From NCBI RefSeq assembly GCF_946481155.1, contig NZ_CAMLMK010000086.1, positions 1 to 11,371 on the forward strand: DNA of 11,371 nt. Reading direction: 5' to 3'. This document shows positions 1 to 5,266 of this stretch, piece after piece. A model generated the notes under the pieces. The model ran no database searches. It was not told the origin of the DNA and worked only from the letters and a program-made list of their open reading frames with translations. Every line of letters begins with the position of its first letter. The stretch's first letter is position 1. The stretch comes from an uncultured Flavobacterium sp. (GTDB lineage: Bacteria; Bacteroidota; Bacteroidia; Flavobacteriales; Flavobacteriaceae). The translations under genes and the position numbers were made by a program.

Positions 1-1223
1 ATTTTACTTTCTTTAACCACTTTCCCTAATTCATCTATCAGTTGTACATCTAAATTGTTCTCGGCAGCATCGGTTTGAATGGCAATGAATTCCTGCGCAG
101 GGTTCGGATAAATTGTTACTTTCAGATTATTTTCGAAGAAACCAGTCGTACTTAAAGTTGTAGTCGATTCAGAAATGGAAGTCACTTTCACGGCAGTTTT
201 ATTTCCGTAAAATGTGGGTCCAACTGCATAAGGATAAGCCGAATTATGATTGGCATCCACAGTAGTAAAATAGCAGTAAATCCCACCAGGATATTCGGGC
301 GTTACACAAAACCTGCCGTTATGGATGTCTAAATAACTTGGGTCTGTCGGATGAGAAACAAATTCATAATCTTCTTTAAAATAACCTAAAGGATAAGTGG
401 TGTTAACAGCCGGCCCATCAGTTACATTGGTCCCGTCATACAAATGAGTTCTGGTAGTTATATTCCGCAACTGAAATCCGGATTTCATTCTGACAATTCC
501 ACCGGTTCCATCGGCATTAGCATAACCATAAGCACCATAAATAGGGAAACCGTCATAAGCGAATCCTAATAGTGGCGAATGCTGCGACGAATTTATAACG
601 TATAAGCCATCAGCGGGATAGGTTGAACAAATTGTAGAAATAACAGTAAGATCCAGATTATACGCACTTGGATTTTGATGATGATGGTAATTCCCCATAG
701 CCGGATGCGCTTTATTACAGTCAAATCCAGCTTTTTCGGCCGGCACAGCGTCACGATTCCAAACACCGTCACCAGTTCCTCCTAAAGGACCGCCTGCGAT
801 TGTACTTGTTGAATTCTTATAGGAAACACCGTCTCTGTAATCAAATAGTGCGACACCATTTTTAAACAGACCAATATTTCCGGCCGTTGTAGCGGTTAAC
901 GTTCCTGTATTTTGCGTTGGAACTAAAGGAAATTTGAAAATCGCATTCTGACTTGAAGCCAATGAAGGATTACCATCCAGAAAAGGCCCGGTGATATAAG
1001 CAGGAATTCCATTCGTACTTACATAAACCCAGTTAGTGGAATACTGAACTGTCTGCACATTGGCCAAAACAGCATCGTTAATAGGAGTGGAGTTTCCCGA
1101 AACATAATGACGCCCGGTTATTCCTGTGGTGTTTCGCAACCAGCCTGTAATAATTGGATTGGTCTGGGAGAATGTGGATACGCTTATCGAAAAGCATCCG
1201 AACAATAAAATAAATTTATTCAT
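1..1223 (-). CDS. Secreted YHYH-domain protein with type IX secretion sorting domain (C-terminus cut by window edge)
   Basis: I translated 407 codons from the ATG at 1223 without a stop; the reading frame leaves the window. Residues 1-20 look like a signal peptide (hydrophobic stretch, then STFSQ). The central part matches the YHYH family: a His cluster GNYHHHQNP at 177-185 with H173 nearby, and HSPLLGFAYDGFPIYGAYGY at 215-234. Cysteines at 169, 199, 306 and 317 could form disulfides. From about residue 371 the pattern IYPNPAQEFIAI starts a type A T9SS sorting domain, so the mature protein is probably exported across the outer membrane; I expect a few dozen more residues beyond the edge. The biochemical role of YHYH domains is not established. 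The His cluster and the upstream metal-type genes suggest metal binding, but that is inference. It lies 64 bp after the di-heme enzyme gene, on the same strand, with its own candidate ECF-type promoter. C10 is not in a good lipobox, so I do not call it a lipoprotein. Confidence 0.85.
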   Translation of the reverse strand, partial: MNKFILLFGCFSISVSTFSQTNPIITGWLRNTTGITGRHYVSGNSTPINDAVLANVQTVQYSTNWVYVSTNGIPAYITGPFLDGNPSLASSQNAIFKFPLVPTQNTGTLTATTAGNIGLFKNGVALFDYRDGVSYKNSTSTIAGGPLGGTGDGVWNRDAVPAEKAGFDCNKAHPAMGNYHHHQNPSAYNLDLTVISTICSTYPADGLYVINSSQHSPLLGFAYDGFPIYGAYGYANADGTGGIVRMKSGFQLRNITTRTHLYDGTNVTDGPAVNTTYPLGYFKEDYEFVSHPTDPSYLDIHNGRFCVTPEYPGGIYCYFTTVDANHNSAYPYAVGPTFYGNKTAVKVTSISESTTTLSTTGFFENNLKVTIYPNPAQEFIAIQTDAAENNLDVQLIDELGKVVKESK

Positions 1224-1246
1224 AGATTGAGTTTTGGTTCTAAAAG

Positions 1247-1275
1247 CTTAGACGACAAAACTTTTTTATTCTTGC
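1247..1275 (-). promoter_or_regulatory. Candidate ECF-sigma promoter upstream of the YHYH gene
   Basis: Read on the minus strand, GCAAG (1275-1271) is followed after 14 A/T-rich bases by GTCGTCTAAG (1256-1247), 23 bases before the start codon. The same GCAAG-N14-GTCGTCTAAG arrangement occurs at 3784-3756 before the anti-sigma gene. The GTCTAA part resembles the -10 of sigma-E-type promoters, and the spacing to GCAAGAA fits a -35/-10 pair. No transcript data support it, and the A-rich spacer makes part of the similarity cheap. Confidence 0.45.
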
Positions 1276-1287
1276 ATGAAACTAAAT

Positions 1288-2313
1288 TTATTTTGAAGGA
1301 TAAGAGAATTTTGGATCAAAGAGGAATTCTTTATCGGTCAGTGTTTTTAAAAACGCCACTAAATCAACACGCTCGTTGTCGGTTAAATTCATTTCACGGG
1401 ATAATTGTTTTGACAATGTTTTGCTTTTTACAATGCTGGAATTATAGTGTTTTACGACTTCTGTAAGTGTTTTGAACCTACCGTCATGCATATAAGGAAA
1501 TGTAAACTGAATATTTCGGAGTGTTGGTACTTTAAATTTAAGTGAATCTTTGGGATTTTGCGTAATTTTCATTCTGCCTAAATCTTTTAAATCGACATCA
1601 AGAGGAAGCCCGTTGTTTTCCAAGCCGCCATTCGTGAATAATGGTTCGGTATGACACGAGGCACAGTTCTTTTTGAATAAAGTATAACCGTTTTGCTCAC
1701 TCTCAGTAAAAACAGCTTCCTTTCGGAGTACTTTGTCATATTTAGAATTTGATGTTTTCAGCATTACCATAAATTGCGATAGGGCTTTTAATGTAAGCTG
1801 ACCGGTAATTTTCCTGCTGCCGAAAGCGTTTTCAAACATGGAAACATAATTAGGATCCGATTTTAGTTTAGCCACTACATTTTCAAGTGTTTCATCCATT
1901 TCAGAAGGACTTGTAATTGGCCCTAACGGTTGCACATCCAAATGATTGACTCCGCCGTCCCACATAAAGTTTTCCGACCATGCCAGATTCATTATCGTTG
2001 CAGAATTGCGTGTTCCAATTCTCCCTTCAATTCCGTGGCTTAAATCATGGTCGACATGAGTAAATCCGGTCGCCTGTAAATGGCAACTTGCGCAGGAAAT
2101 CGTATTGTCTTTGGATAAAAGCGGATCATAAAACAATTTTCTTCCCAACCGAAATCCTTCTTCCGTTAAAGGATTTTTATTAAAATTATAATGAGGTTTC
2201 GGCCATCCTTTTGGAATATCAAAATACAACGGCGTCGAATTTATCTTTTTAAAAGAAAAAATCAATGTAGTGATGATAATGATACCAAAGATATATAGTC
2301 TTGCCTTTTTCAT
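1288..2313 (-). CDS. MauG/MbnH-type di-heme c enzyme
   Basis: This 341-residue protein belongs to the di-heme cytochrome c peroxidase/MauG superfamily and should act in the periplasm. Residues 6-22 form a hydrophobic export signal or anchor. Two CxxCH heme sites are visible: C74/C77/H78 and C217/C220/H221, both CASCH. W118, in MWDGG about 40 residues after the first heme His, fits the inter-heme Trp of the family. PYMHDG lies at 273-278. Fourteen residues after H276 comes Y290 in VVKHYN. Classical bacterial peroxidases have a Met ligand at that spacing and MauG has a Tyr, so a His/Tyr-ligated heme is likely. That favours a protein-oxidising MauG/MbnH role over simple peroxide removal. Its ATG overlaps the stop of the MbnP-like gene as ATGA, so the two are probably translationally coupled, and the MbnP-like protein is the obvious substrate. 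A generic di-heme peroxidase remains possible. Confidence 0.88.
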   Translation of the reverse strand: MKKARLYIFGIIIITTLIFSFKKINSTPLYFDIPKGWPKPHYNFNKNPLTEEGFRLGRKLFYDPLLSKDNTISCASCHLQATGFTHVDHDLSHGIEGRIGTRNSATIMNLAWSENFMWDGGVNHLDVQPLGPITSPSEMDETLENVVAKLKSDPNYVSMFENAFGSRKITGQLTLKALSQFMVMLKTSNSKYDKVLRKEAVFTESEQNGYTLFKKNCASCHTEPLFTNGGLENNGLPLDVDLKDLGRMKITQNPKDSLKFKVPTLRNIQFTFPYMHDGRFKTLTEVVKHYNSSIVKSKTLSKQLSREMNLTDNERVDLVAFLKTLTDKEFLFDPKFSYPSK

Positions 2314-2999
2314 TCTACAGTAAACATTTCCGCAGCATAATCTGCAATTTTCATGGCTTCTTTCCCTGGAATCATAATGCTGTTTTGATCAGCCAGCTTT
2401 ACGTTTTGGAATATTTTAGATAGATCTGCAACAACTGATAAAGAATTCTGTTTTGGAAACAATTCTATCTGACGCAACGCATAATAGGGCGGAAGGTAAC
2501 CTCCGATATGAAGCTGAAATGCATTTTTTCGGGTAATGCAACTCGGACTAACGCCTTCCACTTTCAAATTTATATAACCGCTCTGCCAAGCCCAGTACAT
2601 CGCGTTAGCAGGATCCAAATCGCCTTCTAAAGCGCCTGAAGTACTGGTTAAGCTGTCGATTCCAATGTTAAAAGTGATCTTGTCAATCTTTTTGTTTTCA
2701 TTCCTACAGAGAGATATTACCTGTGATTTAGGGTTTTCAAGATCAATCAGATGAAAGCTGGATTTTTCAGTAAAAATGCTTTTATCTTTAAAATGAAGCT
2801 GGATTTTTGAAATATAAAATTTAACCGTTGTAAAAGTAACAGTATCCTTATTTTCAGAAAGATATGTTTTGTTTAACTGCAACGTTTCTGCTGCAAAACG
2901 AAGGTTAAGCTTAAGACGCAAAGAATCGTTTTCCACCTGAGCCATTGCTCCAGGAAAGCAAAAAAGCAACAGGAGAAGAAATAACAGATTCTTAAGCAT
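2310..2999 (-). CDS. MbnP-family (methanobactin-associated type) periplasmic protein
   Basis: The protein has 229 residues, with a signal peptide at 1-20 probably cleaved after AMA before Q21. The family signature MYWAWQSGYINLKVEG lies at 134-149, with W136 and W138. A conserved-looking FQLHIGG follows at 161-167 (H164). C98 and C154 may form a disulfide. In characterised MbnP proteins a conserved Trp is oxidised to kynurenine by the partner MbnH, and the product binds copper. Which Trp would be modified here I cannot tell. There is no methanobactin precursor or transporter in the window, so the label refers to the family and not to methanobactin use. The start codon overlaps the stop of the Spy/CnrX-like gene by one base (TAATG), and the stop overlaps the di-heme enzyme start by four (ATGA). 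This tight packing indicates co-translation of sensor, substrate and modifying enzyme. Confidence 0.85.
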   Translation of the reverse strand: MLKNLLFLLLLLFCFPGAMAQVENDSLRLKLNLRFAAETLQLNKTYLSENKDTVTFTTVKFYISKIQLHFKDKSIFTEKSSFHLIDLENPKSQVISLCRNENKKIDKITFNIGIDSLTSTSGALEGDLDPANAMYWAWQSGYINLKVEGVSPSCITRKNAFQLHIGGYLPPYYALRQIELFPKQNSLSVVADLSKIFQNVKLADQNSIMIPGKEAMKIADYAAEMFTVE

Positions 3000-3481
3000 T
3001 AGCGTTTAGGTCTTGGGGGATGGGAAAATATTTTTGACAGTTCATCTGTAAGCTCCATATATTTATCCAATTGATCAGGATGACATATCTTTTTAATTTC
3101 CAGAAAATGATTGAAATGCGTGGTTTCAATCTGACTTTGATACGTTGAAATCGCTGAGATCAGGCTGTCTTTCTTCTGATTATTAGCCGATTCGCTTTTT
3201 AACTCCTGATACAATTCATTTTTTGTTTCCCTAATTGAGCTGTCCAGATCAGCTATATTTTTTTGGTGAGTTTTGATGGTTTTATCATATTCAGCAATCT
3301 GATTATCATCAAAATTAAGCTTCATGATAATGATTTCCCTCGGCATCGGTTTTCCCATATGACGATCATGACCATCGATCCTGGAAGCTTTACCACCCGA
3401 TAAAAACAAATAGCCTAACGTTGCAAGATTCAGAAACAAAAGAGCTATAACGCTGAAGGTTAATAATTTTATCTTGTCCAT
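2999..3481 (-). CDS. Membrane-anchored Spy/CpxP/CnrX-like periplasmic metal sensor
   Basis: This 160-residue protein has an N-terminal membrane helix at about 7-28, with no clear cleavage site, and then a mostly helical, charged periplasmic part. The segment HFNHFLEIKKICHPDQLDKY (122-141) matches the repeat-like motif of Spy/CpxP and heavy-metal-resistance sensor proteins (His/Phe, then Leu or Ile-rich, Cys, Pro, Gln). Metal-binding candidates are H38, H41, M42 and M46 after the membrane helix, and H122, H125, C133 and H134. CnrX, the metal sensor of a sigma/anti-sigma trio, has the same topology and a similar size with His/Met ligands. It starts five bases after the anti-sigma stop and its stop overlaps the MbnP start. 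I infer that it senses metal or envelope damage and acts on the anti-sigma factor. A Spy-type chaperone role is the alternative. Confidence 0.78.
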   Translation of the reverse strand: MDKIKLLTFSVIALLFLNLATLGYLFLSGGKASRIDGHDRHMGKPMPREIIIMKLNFDDNQIAEYDKTIKTHQKNIADLDSSIRETKNELYQELKSESANNQKKDSLISAISTYQSQIETTHFNHFLEIKKICHPDQLDKYMELTDELSKIFSHPPRPKR

Positions 3482-3486
3482 AATTC

Positions 3487-3750
3487 TTAGTACAATTGAT
3501 TGCTTTTGTTTAATGTCGTTGCTAAAGTTATTTCCAAATCGCTATCCGTTTTAGCTTTACTTCCAAAAGCAATGATATTGATCGTTAGTAACACAACGAT
3601 GGAAGCCGCTACCATCCAAATGACTCTGGCAGGAACGGTTTGATTGTTGATCCGCTGCTCTATCTTAAAGTACAAATCCCCTGAAGGGCTGACTTTTTGG
3701 ATAGCATCAACGCTGTTTAATACTTCATTTATGAATTGCTCTCTTTCCAT
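3487..3750 (-). CDS. Short single-pass membrane protein, putative anti-sigma factor
   Basis: An 87-residue protein with about 42 cytoplasmic residues, one membrane helix at 43-62 (VIWMVAASIVVLLTINIIAF) and a periplasmic tail of about 25 residues. No HxxxCxxC zinc anti-sigma motif is present. Its position directly after an ECF sigma gene, its topology and its size suggest an anti-sigma factor of the CnrY type, where a short cytoplasmic peptide grips the sigma factor and the periplasmic tail meets a sensor. The start at 3750 is 20 bases past the sigma stop. It is supported by the coding frame and by tight spacing to the next gene. The function is inferred from context; the sequence itself carries no diagnostic motif that I recognise. 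Confidence 0.7.
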   Translation of the reverse strand: MEREQFINEVLNSVDAIQKVSPSGDLYFKIEQRINNQTVPARVIWMVAASIVVLLTINIIAFGSKAKTDSDLEITLATTLNKSNQLY

Positions 3751-3755
3751 ACTTA

Positions 3756-3784
3756 CTTAGACGACTTTTTTTATTTTTTCTTGC
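3756..3784 (-). promoter_or_regulatory. Candidate ECF-sigma promoter between sigma and anti-sigma genes
   Basis: On the minus strand GCAAG (3784-3780) and GTCGTCTAAG (3765-3756) are separated by 14 bases, exactly as at 1275-1247. The GCAAG half lies inside the last codons of the sigma gene. The second half ends only five bases before the anti-sigma ATG, so a promoter here would give an almost leaderless message. It may instead be a regulator site or chance. Confidence 0.35.
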
Positions 3785-4319
3785 GGTACTGTTCAAATTT
3801 ATCGCTTAATTTTTCTTTTAAATTGTTTTTGGCTCTAAAAACCAAAGATTCTACGGAAGAAATACTTATTTCCATAATCGCTGCAATCTCCGGATTGGAA
3901 AGGCCGTCGAGTTTGGAAAGGATGAAAGCCGTTTTCTGATTGTCTGCCAATTCATTGATTGTCTTGAAAAGAATTTCCGCCTGTTCTTTGTTTTCCAATA
4001 AAATCCCGGGATGTTCAAAAGTGGTGATGTTTCCTATAACTGTTACAGATTCGGTTTTTTTACCAAAAATAAAGAAGCGTTTTTTACTGTTTTTATGTTT
4101 GATGAAATCGAGGCATTGATTTACAGTGATTTTATAAATCCAGGTCTTTAGTGTCGATTTTTCATTAAACTGCCCCAAAGATTGATGTAATTTGACAAAA
4201 ACATCCTGAGTGATTTCTTCAGCGTCTTCAGTATTTTGCACATAATTGAGTGCAACATTATAGACTAATTTGCAATATTCATTATATACAGAGGCAAAAT
4301 CAACGGAAAGCTGTCTCAT
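3771..4319 (-). CDS. ECF-family RNA polymerase sigma factor
   Basis: The 182-residue protein has the two-domain ECF layout. The sigma-2 domain is at about 10-77, with DAEEITQDVFVKLHQSLGQF (32-51) for core binding and LKTWIYKITVNQCLDFIK (57-74) for -10 recognition. The sigma-4 domain is at about 115-171, with a helix-turn-helix at 141-164 for -35 recognition. Length is normal for the family. It is first in a same-strand cluster with a membrane anti-sigma candidate, a metal-sensor-type protein and the MbnP/MbnH pair, so it most likely directs transcription of that cluster when an envelope or metal signal is sensed. The divergent fabG promoter lies in the 132-bp upstream gap. A degenerate copy of the cluster's GTCGTCTAAG motif occurs 20 bases before the start, which would allow autoregulation. 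Confidence 0.93.
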   Translation of the reverse strand: MRQLSVDFASVYNEYCKLVYNVALNYVQNTEDAEEITQDVFVKLHQSLGQFNEKSTLKTWIYKITVNQCLDFIKHKNSKKRFFIFGKKTESVTVIGNITTFEHPGILLENKEQAEILFKTINELADNQKTAFILSKLDGLSNPEIAAIMEISISSVESLVFRAKNNLKEKLSDKFEQYRKKK

Positions 4320-4339
4320 CTTAATAGTAAAGATAAATA

Positions 4340-4353
4340 ATTGGACTACAAAA
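4340..4353 (-). promoter_or_regulatory. Weak candidate ECF-type -10 upstream of the sigma gene
   Basis: The minus strand reads TTTTTGTAGTCCAAT here. It differs at two positions from TTTTGTCGTCTAA before the YHYH gene, and sits 20 bases from the sigma start compared with 23 there. The GCAAG half is not conserved: TAAAC stands at the equivalent position, inside a GTTTAAA tandem. No TAnnTTTG promoter was found on this strand, so this is the best, but weak, candidate for an autoregulated promoter. Confidence 0.25.
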
Positions 4354-4356
4354 ACG

Positions 4357-4370
4357 GTTTAAAGTTTAAA
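4357..4370. repeat. Tandem GTTTAAA pair between divergent sigma and fabG genes
   Basis: GTTTAAA occurs twice back to back, each holding the palindrome TTTAAA. It lies between the divergent sigma and fabG promoters and could be an operator or simply AT-rich spacer. Confidence 0.4.
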
Positions 4371-4404
4371 GGCCTATTGATTTTTTTTTAATTTAAAATA
4401 GCAA

Positions 4405-4412
4405 TATATTTG
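4405..4412 (+). promoter_or_regulatory. Bacteroidota-type -7 promoter element for fabG
   Basis: TATATTTG is an exact match to the TAnnTTTG -7 consensus, 39 bases before the fabG start. A TTG at 4377-4379 could be the -33 element, but the 25-base spacer is longer than usual. The leader after it is A-rich with no Shine-Dalgarno sequence, as expected in this phylum. Confidence 0.55.
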
Positions 4413-4451
4413 AGCGCTGTAATTATTTACAAATAAAACTAAACTAATAAT

Positions 4452-5198
4452 ATGAAATTACTGGAAGGAAAAACCGCAATTATTACAGGAGCGAGTAGGG
4501 GAATTGGTAGAGGAATTGCTGAAGTATTTGCAAAACAAGGTGCTAACGTAGCTTTTACATACAGTTCGTCTGCCGCAGCAGCAAAGGAATTAGAAGATGA
4601 ATTAACCGCTTTAGGGGTTAAGGCGAAAGGATACCAATCCAATGCAGCCGATTTTAATGAAGCACAACAATTAGTTGATGCCGTTATTGCGGACTTCGGA
4701 AATATCGATATTTTAATAAACAATGCCGGAATTACAAAAGATAACCTGTTAATGAGAATCTCTGAAGAAGATTTCGACACTGTTATCGACGTAAACCTGA
4801 AATCTGTTTTCAACATGACGAAAGCAGTTCAGAAAATAATGCTTAAAAACCGCGCCGGTTCTATCATCAACATGAGTTCTGTTGTTGGTGTTAAAGGAAA
4901 TGCCGGTCAGACGAATTATGCAGCTTCAAAAGCGGGTGTAATCGGTTTTTCAAAATCAGTTGCGCTTGAATTAGGTTCCCGTAATATTCGTTGTAACGTA
5001 ATTGCCCCGGGCTTCATCGAAACGGAAATGACTGCTAAATTAAGTGACGAAGTGGTTAAAGGATGGAGAGATGGTCTGCCTTTAAAACGTGGCGGAACAC
5101 CTGAGGATGTGGCCAATGCCTGTGTATTTTTCTCTTGTGACATGTCAGCTTATATTACCGGTCAGGTACTAAATGTAGATGGTGGAATGTTAACTTAA
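4452..5198 (+). CDS. fabG: 3-oxoacyl-[acyl-carrier-protein] reductase FabG
   Basis: FabG catalyses the NADPH-dependent reduction of 3-oxoacyl-ACP in the fatty acid elongation cycle, in the cytosol. The 248-residue length is typical. Visible motifs of the short-chain dehydrogenase fold are TGASRGIG at 12-19 (nucleotide binding), NNAG at 90-93, N114, and the catalytic S143, Y156 and K160. The PGFIETEMT loop at 186-194 and the ending ITGQVLNVDGGML are characteristic of FabG rather than other short-chain dehydrogenases. The start at 4452 is the only sensible one, right before the first beta strand. It is transcribed away from the ECF cluster from its own TAnnTTTG promoter. Other fatty acid genes are absent nearby, so it stands alone. 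A related ketoreductase is possible, but the match is strong. Confidence 0.93.
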   Translation: MKLLEGKTAIITGASRGIGRGIAEVFAKQGANVAFTYSSSAAAAKELEDELTALGVKAKGYQSNAADFNEAQQLVDAVIADFGNIDILINNAGITKDNLLMRISEEDFDTVIDVNLKSVFNMTKAVQKIMLKNRAGSIINMSSVVGVKGNAGQTNYAASKAGVIGFSKSVALELGSRNIRCNVIAPGFIETEMTAKLSDEVVKGWRDGLPLKRGGTPEDVANACVFFSCDMSAYITGQVLNVDGGMLT

Positions 5199-5266
5199 TT
5201 ATAAGTTATAAATGTAGGAGTTAGGAGTTTTTATAGACGAATAACCAAATAACATAATAATCAAAA
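5199..5266. other. Short intergenic spacer with small tandem repeats
   Basis: The 68-bp gap between fabG and the VWA gene holds TTATAA-G-TTATAA (5199-5211) and a tandem TAGGAGT pair (5215-5228). No terminator hairpin and no TAnnTTTG promoter were seen, so transcription may run on from fabG. The repeats have no evident function. Confidence 0.5.

Noticed and set aside
1227..1466. 79-codon plus-strand frame
   Set aside because: It overlaps the well-supported di-heme enzyme end and the promoter region on the other strand, and shows no family features.
2310..2313. Methanobactin biosynthesis locus
   Set aside because: No precursor peptide, MbnB/MbnC or TonB-dependent receptor gene is present; MbnP/MbnH families occur outside methanobactin clusters.
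2310..2999. MbnP-like protein as a lipoprotein through C14
   Set aside because: The residue before C14 is Phe, which does not fit a lipobox, while AMA before Q21 is a good signal peptidase I site.
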